Source: Primula veris (Eukaryota > Streptophyta > Magnoliopsida > Ericales > Primulaceae). From it: DNA of 64,000 nt. Of the stretch, positions 33,847-46,938 are shown piece after piece (position 1 is the stretch's first letter; the number at the start of each line of letters is the position of its first letter). The translations under genes were made by a program, and so were the position numbers. The stretch is from the NCBI GenBank assembly GCA_963682055.1, contig OY821750.1:6264501-6328500 (forward strand), given 5' to 3'. Under the pieces are notes generated by a model. It ran no database searches. It was not told the origin of the DNA and saw only the letters and a program-made list of their open reading frames with translations.

Positions 33847-34414
33847 TGATAGAACATAAAAATTAGACCCGAATATTTTATTCGGGTAATAATCAACCCA
33901 CTTTATAAATGGGTATCCAACGCTTAAATGGGTCATCTCATACTTTTTATAGGAATTGAGGTGTTACTACCAAAATCCCAAGCCCAATCAAATGGGGACC
34001 CATGTCTGAAAAATCCCTGGGATGAAGACATTTGTCAATATCTTAGAAGGCGCAGTTGCCTATAAATAGCCAACTACCCCTCCTAGAAAAGGACCAGAAA
34101 ATCTATCCAAAAAATATAGAGAGAAGTTAAGAAAAGAGAGAAACTAACCAAAGCATATCACTTCGAGAAATAAACCGAGAAAAGACAGCCGAACACCGAA
34201 TAAAAGGGGAGAAAGATCAAGACGAGAGATTAAATAGTCATATCGAGCACAATTGTAAAACCGAAATACTAATCCGAGCAAATGTAATAGTTCGAACAAG
34301 GACAATAATCCGAGTAATAATAAAGATCAAGAAGTATCTTTTATTTACGGTTGATTTACCATTATATCATTGTTGAAAAGCCTAACGCGACCGACCAAAA
34401 TTATGGGTTTATCA
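33847..34414 (+). repeat. 3' LTR (568 bp)
   Basis: Same length and ends as the 5' LTR, with about 11 single-base differences by eye, mostly C/T and G/A. Target duplicate GAACG follows at 34415-34419. The purine-rich GAGGAAGTCAGGGAG just before it (33821-33843 region) is the likely polypurine tract. Confidence 0.95.
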
Positions 34415-34419
34415 GAACG

Positions 34420-37269
34420 AGAAATAAATTATATTCGTATGATTAGATTTAGATTTTAGGAATGAAACTAATGTCCATATTCTGCAATACAAATACTTTT
34501 CCTAGTCAAAAATGGATTTCTTTAAAAATGCTTGTAAATTGTAAAACAAACTAATATTTTTCAACCTTGACATGTCATCATTTGTAAGTATGTAAACTAA
34601 AATAACAAATCTAAATGTAAAAACAACAAGTCCCCAAGTTAGACGTGAATTATGGTTATTTTGTCGCTAAGTGGATGTAGCCAAATCTATTTTTTGTTTT
34701 GCTAATTTATGCACATGTTCACATAATAACTTATATCGTTATTCTATAGTAGTATGAAAACTAGATAAACTAGATGAAAATTTAGGCATAGATGTGATCA
34801 TTAGTGAAACGAGAATCAATTCCCTAATTAATTTGATATTTGACCCGTGGCGGAACTAAGATGTTGATGTGACTGGTGCTGAATTAAATAAATAAACTGT
34901 ATTTTAATTATTTGGGTGCTAAAAGCCTATAATCTTCAAAATTTTAATAAAATATATGATTTTTTTAAATCATTTTCTCAATATGATAGGTGTTTTAGGT
35001 CATTTTTAACCCGTAACCCGTAACTATTTCCTGCCCTACATATTTGGGTAATTATGTGGCCATCTGAAAGTCAAAGATTGCTAATTTTTGGTTAATAATA
35101 AATAAAACTTAAAAAGAAGAAGTCCTCATATGCAAGTTGCAACGGGAGAGTAGACAAAACTGCTGAGTGAAAAGATAATGTGATGTTTGTGATTGATTTA
35201 AATTATTTATTATTATTTTTATTTTTATTTGGTAATCATGTGATTGATTTGACTATATTTAAAATGTGATTGATTCTATTTTCTTTGGAATCCTCAACAA
35301 ACTCAAGTTGTTGTTTTTTTACTATAATTAATCAGTTCTAGTTATAACAATATCTTTCTTAATTTCGTTATTTTTTTTTTTATTACTCTCGACTTCATAC
35401 ATGCCAAAGAAGGAATAAAATTTAAAAAATAAAATAAAGGAAACAGACAGTTTATCCTCCACCTATTTTAGGCCATGCGCTCACAAATTGACAAAAAACC
35501 ATTATTAATTTTTAGGTCCATTATTAATTAATTAAACAAGCGGTAGCAAAAAACTAGCCGTATTCAGTTGTTGTTCTTAGACTTTTTCTTTTTCTTTTTG
35601 TAATGTCTCTAAGTGTATAACACCGGTACCGGCCCGAAGCGGTAGCAAAAAACTAGCCGTATTCACGTTGTTGTTCTTAGACTTTTTCTTTTTTTTTGTA
35701 ATGTCTGTAAGTGTATAACACCGGTACCGATCCGGAATATCAGAATGCCTAATTCTTTAATTTTGTTTGTTACTCGATAAATATAAATTAAAATAAAAAC
35801 AAAATTAAGTTGTAACTAAAAAGTTTGGAACTCATGATCTTCTATGTAAACTATCAACTACTCTACAATTTTAGATATTATAAAATATTATAAACAAATT
35901 GGTGTTTGATATATTTATTTTAACTAACAAGTATATTAAAAGTATAGTCACATGTTGCATATAAAAAAAAAATTGAACGAATTACCCGAGACTCATGTCT
36001 TACTCAACTTAAATATGACCCGCCCCTATATAACACTCTTGTGTCGCCTCATTCCATGTTGAATATAGTAAAAAAATTCCGGCAAATGAAACTAATATCG
36101 GTTGATGAAACCAATGTACTTTTAGTAACGTACCCAAATGTCTTTTATACAATTGGTAAAAGTTAAAATCAATATATTAGTTTTATATTACCAATAATTT
36201 ACTTTTTTTTTAAAAACTGTTGATATTGCTCGATTACTATTAAAATTTAGCGACACTCACTTTACGTACTAACGGTTTTCAAAAACTAAACTGATGGTAT
36301 ATGAATTTTTTCATGTATGGTATAATCTTAAAAAAATAAATATAGTCACTACACACTGGACAACATTTTTATATAAACATTATTAATATTAGTGGTGCAT
36401 ACACACAAAAAGAGTAGATAATTGGTGGCATGACAAAGTGACAAGAGAGATAAGTTGGGCCATTTTCAGAGAGGCATGCATGGTGGGGGGGAAAAGGCAG
36501 CTTTTTTTACTAACATCTTATACACCAGACATTTTTGGCATCGTTTGATTTTTTTAAAAACAAAAAATCTAATAACTCACTCTAGGCCTCCTAAAATACT
36601 TGTCCCTTGTTGGGTGTTTTTGTTTATGATGTGGATATGTTAGTTTAATTATAATGTAATGTTGCAGTGGAATATATATGTGTAACACTATTAACTATAA
36701 TGTGGTTACATGGTTTATTTACAAGACTATGTTTTATCCCCTTTTAGTCCCTGTGATACAAAAAAAAAAAAAAGGTTTCAACCAGAAACGGATGAATTTG
36801 TTACAAATATATCGCTAAATGACAGTATATGTCAGTAAAACATAAATTTGTCATCGTGTCGTTCCCGATTACGACATTGAGCAGTAAAATGTGTCACTAT
36901 TCCGCCTGCAACAGTAGTGCCCGTTAGAGACTATGATTACTCTATTTACTGGTAAATTCAAAAATTCATTACACGAACCAGATAATGAAGTTGGTTAGTA
37001 GGTAATTGGAGTATGAATAAGTGAAGAAACTAGATAATATATATAATTGCAATTTGGAATTTTAAGTAAATTATGGTGAATGTTCAATCATTTTTATGAT
37101 TCTTTGCAAATAGGGTTGGCGTAGCGGGACGCGGTCCTCGTGTTATCTATCACCGACTTTACCAAAACTTTATCACCCAAACGTAATTCGATGAAGATAG
37201 AGAATTGGTACACATATACAATAGTTTTTTATAAATCTTTTTATTTGCTTAGTAAATACTCTAGTACTT
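34420..37269. other. Intergenic DNA, no gene seen
   Basis: AT-rich. The only clear structure is a tandem duplication at 35535-35737. Short open frames here lack family similarity that I can recognise. Confidence 0.5.
35535..35737. repeat. Tandem duplication of about 102 bp
   Basis: AAGCGGTAGCAAAAAACTAG occurs near 35538 and 35638; both units run in parallel through GTATAACACCGGTACCG, with few differences. Confidence 0.9.
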
Positions 37270-37272
37270 TTA

Positions 37273-37549
37273 AGCCTCGTTTGGTTGTATCATTAGTACC
37301 TCGGGATCGGACTACTAATCTCGTGGACCCCACAAATGTTATGTTTGGCAAAACATTAGACTCCGGACTAGTTATCTGGTCCGGACTATAAATGATGGCA
37401 AAAAGGTACATTTCCAATACCATAGAGGGAGGCATTAGGAATAGTCCAATCCCGGATGTATTACTTATCCGGCCTTATTTTCAAATCTCATTCATAATAC
37501 TATCGGATTGTTAATACCGAGATTAGTAATCCCGCAACCAAACGAGGCC
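37273..37549. mobile_element. Tourist-like MITE (PIF/Harbinger), 277 bp
   Basis: Inverted ends AGCCTCGTTTGGTTG and CAACCAAACGAGGCC with a TTA target duplication on both sides (37270-37272, 37550-37552). No ORF of its own. Confidence 0.9.
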
Positions 37550-37689
37550 TTACGTTGTTACTTCAACTTATGATAAAAAGAGATTTTAAGTATGGAGAAA
37601 AGGTCCTTTTTAAAAGAACAAGTATCATAATGTTCAAAAAGATTTCTCAAATTAATTTAAACTGTCATCTTACATTGGCCCTTTCACAG

Positions 37690-37795
37690 TTTAATAATAT
37701 ATCGTCTACTTATTTGCTAACATTTCATAGTTTAATATATTGTCTACTTATTTGCTAACATTTCATAGTTTAATATATCGTCTACTTATTTGATG
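37690..37795. repeat. Tandem repeat, unit 38 bp, about 2.5 copies
   Basis: TTTAATATAT(C/T)GTCTACTTATTTGCTAACATTTCATAG is repeated with the last copy cut short. Confidence 0.8.
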
Positions 37796-40500
37796 GACTG
37801 GTTAAGTGATTATTTTTGGTTGAACATTTTCTAACTTATTGACGGACATAATCACTTTTGGTATGAATAGTTTAACGATATGGGCATGGATTTTTCTTAT
37901 TTGGACATCTAAATTATTGGATTATATGTTCTCAATTTTCTGGCGGGGCTATTGACAGGAATTGATTGAAACTTTAACAAGGATTCATGAACTTGCACCT
38001 TTGGCCAATTTGCCTCGATGGAGACGAAGTCGACCCAAAATAAATTCTTTCGATAGGTTGCCTAGAGGCAAATAAATTTTGTTTTGCCAATTTTTATGTT
38101 TATATGGAGTATAACATTTCAAGTTCATTTTTTACCTGATTTTACTTTATTTTATTTTCCGTGATATTTTTCGGGTTTTAAACAAACCATAACTGTTGTT
38201 TTGCTAACAGGTACATAAACTTTTTGACTACTTCTACACTCTGTTTGAGAGAGAGGAACAAAGGATAGAACATGAAATGAAACATAAACCTGCTACATGA
38301 TTATACAAAGACTAAAGAATGGTAAAATGAATGTAGAAATTCATAATTTTTTTTTAAGTTTTTTTAGGCAAATTAACTCTATAAATACGATGTTATTACA
38401 CATGAGTTTGAGATAATCGGACAACAAACTGTGTCGACAGTCCTCTTTGTATAGTAAATTCTAACATTCGGAACACATATTTAGCCGAATCCGCAGTCAA
38501 CACATTATTATTCATAAATGAGTTTGTTTGTATACTTTGATATGAACAAATATCAAATAAGTTTTGCTTGTACTTTTATTTAGCTTTGTTGATCTAACAA
38601 TCTCGGAGTCAACAATTTAAGCTAAGGTGGTATAATATATAAACAATTCTAAACTCTTTTATATACCAAATTAATTCACCTTTGCAACTTTTAACCCCAT
38701 TATTATCAGATTCTACCAGAATTCTACATTTTTTAGCACACTTTTATGCTTCCACTAAAACTAATATTTTAAATCCAAAATCTGAAGTTTATGGCACATG
38801 TACGCACTTTGCATTAGAAAATATAAATATCATTATAAAGAAGAACACAATATTCAATTATTCGTATATTGAATAGGACACACGTACTTTTCCAGGAAAA
38901 AAACAAAAGGTGTGTAGTACAAATGTGATGGCCAATAAGAACACTATAGGAATGTTATATGTTGGTATCAATAGTTTAGCTTTTACAAATTTTATATAGT
39001 TCCCAAAATTCCACTAACATCCGCATATTAATTAGCAAAAGAAATTATAATTGAAGAAATATTGTCGAGTTTTTGGTAGTGCACTCCGATTTGTGTCGTG
39101 TATCTAAGATCTGATTTGCGAGGATCGTAGATTCTTAGAGTTTGTTTAGTTGTAGTGTTTTAAAATGTTAAGTTTAACCTACTTGAAACTGGAAATAAAA
39201 AATGGCAACACATTTCTGGTAATTAACAGATCTTCCAAAAAATTAAACATGGATTTGCGTCTTAAAAGTTAGAATACAGTGGCTAAGTAAGGCCTACAAC
39301 CTTCGGAATTATTAGTCGTATTTCCTATATATAAACAATATCTAAACTCGATCATCGTATACAATGAACCCCTCAAATTCTGAAACATATACAATTAATC
39401 AACAGCTATATAGAATATATATAGTTTTCCCTTTCATTTTATCACAATATCCCTCTACTGTATAGAGTAGAGGCTTATTTGAAGATGGTAAATATCATTT
39501 GGGTCAAATCTTTTAACATTTGCGTGCTAATATGATCTGCTCTACAGATTATAAGAAAATAAGCCAAACCTAAAGACCTCATCATCTTTCCAATTATTTT
39601 AACTTTTCCTGTTCTAATTTGAAGAAAACGTAAGCCAAATGCGATTTGAAGATTCGGCATAAAAGAAACTGACCTGCATGTTGGAAATAATAAAGCCTAT
39701 ACATAACTTTTTCAGGAAAGAAAAGCAAAGTCTTCTGAACATGCTTCTTAAAATGAAAAACATCAAGAGATTATGGACTACCACCCTTTTGAATTTGCTT
39801 ATATTCTTCTACCTTTTCTTTTATTGAAAAAGAAATGAAAAAGACTGAGAACGAACAAGATCAGGCTGCTTAAAGGCTTAGTTGACTACACCTGTTAAGG
39901 AAATAAGCTGGTTTGTTTGAGACTCCACGATATTTTACATTCATTTCGGTGAAAAGACTTCAAGAAAATACACCACAAATAGTAAGCAAATAAGCTGAAT
40001 CCAAACAACTCTAAATACTGACAAATTTTTTTTATACATATAAGCATACAGGAAGCAATCGGGGAATTTTTTTTAATTTTTTTTTGCCAAAGCACGAGCT
40101 AATTAGAGGAGAGCAGCTTAATTAATTATCCAAGCACAAACAAGAGAGCGGCAGCTAATTAGCTAAATTCACTGAGAAAATGCAATTGAAGATTCCAAGT
40201 AACTAAAACAACCACTATTAGATGCTGTATTAGCACAATATCCATGAGTCAGATCAATAAAAATAAACTGGCAACAAATGAGATACTGAAACCATGTACT
40301 GAATCATGTACCCTATAATCCCATTTGGAAAAAACAAAAACTGTTTCTGACCTCAAGTTACCCTTTTTCCCTTTTGCAAAATGTAAACAGATTTCAACTT
40401 TGACAACCTGTAAATATATCTATTTTTATAAATACACCACAAAAGAAGGTATCGCAGCAAAAAGTAATTAACTTCCAGCAACATTTAACACTCCTATCTA
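37796..40500. other. Intergenic DNA and likely DnaJ 3' flank
   Basis: No gene, RNA or mobile element that I can support. The 3' UTR of the DnaJ gene probably ends within the last few hundred bases. Confidence 0.45.
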
Positions 40501-40511
40501 ACTCCCATATG

Positions 40512-42557
40512 TTAATCTTTTTTCTTAGTGTCTTCCTCCATTTCCATATCAATATTTTCTGTGACAAGTTCCATAAATTCTAAAGGCGTACATGCGGTGT
40601 CCAACTCTTGCAATCCCTTTGGAGCGCCTTCAGCTTCTTCACCAGTTAACAAATGATTCGGAATCTGATGTGAAAATCGTAACATTTCTTCTTTTGGTAT
40701 TTTTTGTATATACTCGGGACCATTACATGTACGAAACACTGATCTAAAACCAGAGACCTTTACAAGCGGGGCAATAGATATGCCTTGACTTTCATTATAA
40801 TCTTCGAGAACTTCAAACATATCATACTTATGTATCACTTCATCTGGGGTAAGCTCAGTCCAATCTTTGGACCAGTTCCGATAAAGGGCCCACACTTCCC
40901 CTTTCTTGGGAATTATACAAATAGACCCTGTTGAGCTTTTCACCCACTTAACTCTATGTGAAAAGGAGTTCAAAGACTTGGTGAACTCGGGCTTACCGGT
41001 TTTGAATTCACCACATGATTTGTAAAAACCGCAACCTACCCATTTCATGCTACTAAATTCAGCATTGGACTTCGATTCGAGCCAACTAATTCGCATCTTA
41101 AATGGATTTAACGATATTACATTATGAACCATAGCATAGAAACGAGGCATCCCATCATCGTCATCATAAGCAGCCCAAACTTGATTTTCTGCAAAAGAAC
41201 TATCCAAACGGTCCTGGTCGAATTCGTAGAAATCCGGATCTGGTACATTAATCTCCTCATCAGCTTTTTCAGCATCATTAGAAGTTTTATTAGCAGAATT
41301 TTTAGCTTCAACTCCTCCCTTAATACTCTTAGAAACTCCATTTTTCTTTGGTTTGCTGGTGTCTGATTTTACAGAGTTTTTCTGCTTCACATTACTCGCA
41401 CTATTCCCTTTCTTTAAGTCAACACCCTTAGTTAAAGCCTCCGAGTCCAATTGCCTCATTTTCTGGAGAATTTCAGTTCTGGCTCTTTTCATCAACATGT
41501 TATAAGTTTCAAGTGGAGATAACTCTCTGGTACTCATGTTAGCATACTTAACTTTTTGTTCCCATCCAAATACACCTTGAGCCTCCTTTCCAGCTCTCTT
41601 CATTCTTTCACTAGCTTGCTTTACGACATGTGCAGCTTTAGCAGCTACAGAAGCGGAGGAAACCGTGGAACCTACCGAAGCCAATTTACCAAATTGAAAA
41701 TGGGGGAAATTAGCACCAGCAGACCTTCCTGATCCAGTATTTGGAACAGGTGCAGGATTACGAATATCGGCATAATTACTTTGCGGAAATTTAGCACCAC
41801 AAATCCCTCCTGATCCTGTGTTTGAAACAGGCGCAGGGTTCCGAATATTGGGTGCATTACTTTTTTGTGGAAACGAATTAGGAGGCTTAGGCTTTCGATG
41901 GCTCTGATTTGCGGTCGAATTTGGTTGCTGGCAATATTTTGAAGGTGGAGTCATCTCTACAGCCTTAAAAGGTGTGCGGCATTTAGTGCAAACAAGGTTA
42001 CTATCGAGATAAATCCTAAGATACTCGTAATGCATTTTGCAGGTTTGACATGTAGTCCAAAAACTATTAGCATTTCTTTGAACAGAAGGGCGAGGGGTAG
42101 AATTGGGATTTACCTGAGGCATAGTATTCGGTGGTTTTACGTTTGAACTATGAGACCTATCCAAACTTCTCTTTTGATCATATGCTAATCTTTTAGATTT
42201 ATCAGATAATAAACTCCAGGCTTCTGAGATAAGCTTAAAAGCACCATCAGCGCCAATACATTTGTTTTTATCAGGATGAAGCAATAGAGCAAGTTTACGA
42301 AATTGTTTCCTAATAGTTTCATCATCCGCATTTGGGGTTACACGGAGTACTGCATACCAATCAACTACCCCATTAACCTTTTTTTCTGCAAATACGTATA
42401 CATCGATTGCCATCATTAGTTGAGAGAGACCCTCGGTTCCTGGATAAAGAGATTCTGCCTTTAAGGCAAATTTTTTGGCACCTGCAAAATCTTTCTCGGT
42501 CAATTTCCGCTCGGCAATTTCTTTCGCCTTGCTGGCCTCGTCTTTGTTGCATTCCAT
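40512..42557 (-). CDS. DnaJ (Hsp40) protein with DUF3444 domain, single coding exon (681 aa)
   Basis: Co-chaperone of the plant J-domain/DUF3444 family; partner Hsp70 is inferred. Residues 1-60 form the usual N-terminal helical start (KAKEIAERKL, FAGAKKFALKAESLYP). The J domain covers about 66-130 with HPD at 94-96. A zinc-ribbon-like site has C170, C173, C190 and C193 (FWTTCQTC, LVCTKC). A low-complexity region holds an internal duplication (IRNPAPVSNTGSG and IRNPAPVPNTGSG). A Lys-rich stretch at about 385-425 could be a nuclear signal. The DUF3444 domain starts near DPDFYEFDQDR (about 440) and includes FAENQVWAAYDDDDGMPRFY. The ATG sits 9 bp after a likely splice acceptor (TTTGTAG), so a 5' UTR intron is expected. 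Length is typical for the family. Confidence 0.95.
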   Translation of the reverse strand: MECNKDEASKAKEIAERKLTEKDFAGAKKFALKAESLYPGTEGLSQLMMAIDVYVFAEKKVNGVVDWYAVLRVTPNADDETIRKQFRKLALLLHPDKNKCIGADGAFKLISEAWSLLSDKSKRLAYDQKRSLDRSHSSNVKPPNTMPQVNPNSTPRPSVQRNANSFWTTCQTCKMHYEYLRIYLDSNLVCTKCRTPFKAVEMTPPSKYCQQPNSTANQSHRKPKPPNSFPQKSNAPNIRNPAPVSNTGSGGICGAKFPQSNYADIRNPAPVPNTGSGRSAGANFPHFQFGKLASVGSTVSSASVAAKAAHVVKQASERMKRAGKEAQGVFGWEQKVKYANMSTRELSPLETYNMLMKRARTEILQKMRQLDSEALTKGVDLKKGNSASNVKQKNSVKSDTSKPKKNGVSKSIKGGVEAKNSANKTSNDAEKADEEINVPDPDFYEFDQDRLDSSFAENQVWAAYDDDDGMPRFYAMVHNVISLNPFKMRISWLESKSNAEFSSMKWVGCGFYKSCGEFKTGKPEFTKSLNSFSHRVKWVKSSTGSICIIPKKGEVWALYRNWSKDWTELTPDEVIHKYDMFEVLEDYNESQGISIAPLVKVSGFRSVFRTCNGPEYIQKIPKEEMLRFSHQIPNHLLTGEEAEGAPKGLQELDTACTPLEFMELVTENIDMEMEEDTKKKD

Positions 42558-42567
42558 GGCTACAGCC

Positions 42568-45500
42568 TACAAATTGTAAATACCCAATGTTAGTATCGTG
42601 AAAAACGTCAGGAAATTTTTAAAACAGCTATGCCACATAAGTCAAACACTTCTTAGCAAAAAAAGTAGTTTCATAATCAAATTATGCATTAGTTATTCAG
42701 AGGGAAAAAAACTAGAAAGTATAATAGGCAAAATTTTGTTGTTTGATTAAAAGAGGGAGTTCATTCTGATTCCATAAACATATACATACATGACAATGTT
42801 TTAATAAATTAAATATTATCGACAGCTACGCTTAACAGATTCAAGTTCCAAAATTGAACATACAAACGATCAAGTCAAACTTTACATTCAATAAAAATAA
42901 TCAATGGCTGGAGATTACCATTGCTGTCTTAGCATAAACTTAAGTAAAACACTGGTATGCTCATAAACTCAACAACTATGTGCAGTTGCTTCCTATTTTA
43001 CCTCTACAAACCTACTATAATAACAAACTTATTGTGCGTCCAACTAAGCAATAATTACAAACATTTGAAGAGACATGTGACAAGCGCGTATTTTGGTGAT
43101 GCGAATAGAACGAAATCTTTTTTTTTTTTTTGTAAGAAAGGTTATTTTGATACATAAGAGAATCATAACAAGAGTAAGATATAGGAATATCAAACTGTAG
43201 AATGGGAATGTAGTAGTTATCAGAAGTTATGGAATGCTCCTCTCAATTGAAACATACTTATGCTACAAAACAGCATTCTCTCGTATTGTATGGTATGAGC
43301 CCTAATATCTAAACAAATTGAGTTACGAGTTGAGCCTGTGTAGACGTATAGGTCTGATGCATTGATAATGCTACAAAGGTTAATAGAATAGAGCTAGTAA
43401 GTCTAATACTTTCTCTTACGATAATTGGACTGAAACCCATTATTTAAATCCAATACAAGTGTAAAACATTGTATGTTCAAGTTCAACACATTTTGTTATT
43501 GCTAACACAAAACAACAAATTGAGGCAACCCAGATGAATCATAACCCAAGCTTTTTAAATAAAAATGTTGGACCTCTTCTATCACATATTTCCCACAAGA
43601 ATGGTGCAAAAACAAAACTAACTAGTTAGATAAAAGTGGCATACATAACAATCTTAGAGTTCCAAATTCTAACATGATGAACACAATAATTAAATGCATC
43701 AAACAAAAATTCCAAGTAGTAACTGGTAGAGTTAGATAAGTGACATAAATAACAATCCTAGGGTTCAAAACTCTAATGTGATGGTGAAACCAATTTTTAT
43801 ATATACCCAAGCAGACATAGCTTGCCTAAGTTGTCTACCAGTAACACTAACATCCTAAGGCTGACTGCTACGTATCTCCCTATCAAATTTCCTTATGATA
43901 TACCGAGTAAGATATAAATAACTAATGGAAATGCAAAAATTAACTCAAGATTTTATAAAGAATTTGTGTTTGTAGGTAAAATACTACCAAGGAAGCCACA
44001 AAGGCATTCGGTCTCTTCTACCTTATAGAGCCCCAAAAAATGACTCAAAAGGAACACTGGATAGCTATATAATGTAAACTCAGTATGCAAGATAACCAAC
44101 TAAACGCACTGCAATTTATGAGCATAAAATAAAGGTAAAAGACACGGGCTGAAAAGCTGAAACCACATGAGACCAAAATTACAAAGAGTACAACACAAGC
44201 ACATCCTGCCTACTCAGTTCTACAAAACCCCCAAGATAAACAGAAAAAAAGAACTCACTGGTTCTATAAACTAACAAATATAGCATCTTTAACAATAACA
44301 AAAACAAAATTCAGCAGTTGAGATTGTGGAACTGAATTTATCATGTTCATATAACTTCATAATCTTAAATTATTAGCACAAAAAACCATCATAGATACAT
44401 AGAGACTTAAGAATCAAGCCCATAACAAATATATGAAACCGACCTGTAATCAAAAAATTCAAATAGATTGAGCGTTACGAGCCCTTTGTTTAAGATGGAA
44501 AATCACAAACGGGTTGGCATCTCCTATCTCAACCTATCCCACAATTATTTCAAAAAATAACTAATCTAATTAGATAAACTAACAAATACACCATCTAAAC
44601 ACTAATAGAAACAAACGAAACAAAATCTAGCTGTGGTAGTGTACATTTTTCATGTTCATAATACTTCGTATTTGTAAATCAATATCAGCACAAATCAGTC
44701 ATGTATAGATACATAATAAACATTTACTCGTCAAACATATAAGTGAACATACACGTCATTGTTGGGTCCCTTGTATCTTATAGAACCAGAAAAAATGACT
44801 CAGAAACAAAAACTGGCTAACTATATGATAATATAATACAGGATGAGTTTAATTCAGAACTTCTAACTTTACACGGGAAAATTACTAATGAATACCCCTT
44901 TAATTGATTATGAAAACAAATTGACAAGTTATACAAACTACCAAGTTTAGCATTTCAAGATTTCAACAGTGACAGAACAGACCCTCTACGTTGTTTGGCT
45001 GCAGAATTTAAGCAAAAAAAAAAAAGTTGACTCATTCTAGTCCAAAGAAAATCTTAGACCTTTTAAAGTCAGGAGAAAAAAAAACACCCAATTTCTAAGA
45101 TGACCAACCAAACACGCTGCAAGTTATAAGCAAAAGGAAACAATTAACATAGCAAATCAAATGACCCCTAAATACGATGAAACATCACAAACACATTTGG
45201 CCTCTTTGATTACATACAAACCCCTATAAAAGAATTTGGAATACAAAACTCACAAAAGCATATATAGCATACCAACAATAACAAAAGCCAGATGGGCTGT
45301 TGAGATTGTTAATCCACATTTATCATGATAATAGGATTTCATATCTGAAAAGTCAAGTATCAGCACAAATCTATCACAAAATTAGAGAAGTTTAATAATC
45401 TAGCCCCAAGTTGAAGATTGAAAATTACAAACCGCTTAGCAACTTCTGATTCTTACTAGTTACCAGTTACCACCCGACTAAATTACAAAAACACAACTGA

Positions 45501-46613
45501 GAAGTTGTATAAGTTAGCAAACATAGCATCTAAACACTTATAAATATAATATAACTACACAAAATGGACCATTTGAGACTGCGATAGTACATTTCTCGGG
45601 AACTATCAAATATAAGCATCTAAGCACTAAAATAATCTGGAATTTAAGACTGTAATATTAAATTCCTCAGAAAACTAACATATTTAGCATCTAAGACTAA
45701 AATAAATAAGTAAAAACTAGCATATTTAGCATCTAACACTAAAATAAATAAATAAAAATCAAGCATTTGAGCCCCTAATGTTATATTCCTCAGAAAACTA
45801 GCATATTTGGCATCATTTTACACTAAAATAGATAGAAATCAAGTTTCCGAGGCTCTATTGTTATATTCCTCAGGAAACTAGCATATTTATCATCTTATAA
45901 CACTTAAATAAATAAACAAAAACTAGCATTTGAGACTCTAATATTTCATTCCTCAGAAAACTAGCATGTTTAGCATTTAACACTAAAATAAATAAAAAAT
46001 CAACAATTTGAGACTGTTATATCATATTCCCCAGAAAACTAGCATCCCATATTTAGCATCTTCTAACACTAAAATGATAAATAAAAACTAGCATTCAATA
46101 TTTAGCATCTAACACTAAAATAAATAAATAAATAAATAAAACAAGCTTTTGAGCCTGTAATATTATATTCCTCTGAAAACCATCATATTTAGCATCTAAC
46201 ACTAAAACAAATAAATACAACTAGCATTTGAGACTCTAATATTTTATTCCTCATAAAACTAGCATATTTAGCATTTAACACTAGAATAAATAAAAAAATC
46301 AAGCTTTTGAGACTAAAATATTATATTCCCCAGTAAACTAGCATATAACACTAAAATAAATAAATAAATAAAAACTAGTATCACATATTTAGCATCTAAC
46401 ACTAAAATGAATAAATAAAACTAGAATTTGAGACTTATAAATAATTTATCCTCTGAAAACTAACATATTCAACATCTTCTAACACTAAAAATAAGTAAAT
46501 AAAAACAAGGTTTATAATAATACACAAATTATGAGCACAAATCAAGTAATATACAGATACATAAATAATATTAAATAAACATATAAAAGTACAGAAATGA
46601 CACGTCATCAAAT
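42568..46613 (-). other. Probable long 5' UTR intron of the DnaJ gene
   Basis: An acceptor TTTGTAG ends at about 42567 on the minus strand. A donor candidate AAAAAG/GTATTTG lies at about 46613, and ATTAG/GTATCTG is another about 40 bp further upstream. The upstream exon would then lie in about 46614-46900. The intron is AT-rich with no ORF. Splice ends are inferred, not proven. Confidence 0.45.
45520..46510. repeat. Interspersed short tandem repeats, about 14 copies, period 45-85 bp
   Basis: The phrase CATATTTAGCATCTAACACT plus AAAATAAATAAATAAAA, and CTCTAATATTATATTCCTCA plus GAAAACTAGCAT, recur through the region with variable spacing. It lies in the proposed DnaJ 5' UTR intron. Confidence 0.85.
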
Positions 46614-46673
46614 ACCTTTTTCACCCCAAACGTATACAAAATCAGCAGATACCTAATATTCAAGAAATGGGTT

Positions 46674-46721
46674 TCTCTCTCTATATCTATATCTATATAT
46701 ATAGAGAGAGAGAGAGAGAAT
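46674..46721. repeat. CT / TA / GA microsatellite
   Basis: CTCTCTCTATATC, TATATATA and (GA)9 in sequence; the arms could pair as a hairpin in the likely DnaJ 5' UTR. Confidence 0.85.
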
Positions 46722-46938
46722 ATTTGGAGCGAGATTTGAAAAGATAATGAAAATTTCTTGTAATGTTTTTTTGGCTCTAAAAACTTTTATTTTTCCCACC
46801 AAATTATTATTGCAAAATGATCCCTGAAAATGAGAGATGGTGGAGAAAAGTGGGGGAAAGATGGTTTTTTTTTTGGTACAATCTGGTTTTTGGGATTTTG
46901 GCAAACCCTAAGTTTTTTACACTAAATTTGGATATTCT

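Larger units (their letters stand above)
16930..34414 (+). mobile_element. Complete LTR retrotransposon, Ty3/gypsy, Tat-like lineage, 17,485 bp
   Basis: Two 568-bp LTRs start TGATAGAACA and end TTTATCA, flanked by a perfect 5-bp target duplication GAACG (16925-16929, 34415-34419). Order inside: primer site, gag, protease, RT, RNase H, second RNase H of archaeal type, integrase, 86-bp satellite array, then about 9 kb holding eight antisense ORFs, then the 3' LTR. Integrase after RNase H marks Ty3/gypsy. The extra RNase H, the satellite 3' of pol and antisense ORFs are what I recall of the Tat lineage (Retand, Grande, Ogre relatives). By eye the LTRs differ at about 11 of 568 sites, so insertion is recent. 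Nonsense and frameshift lesions are described under gag and pol. Confidence 0.96.
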
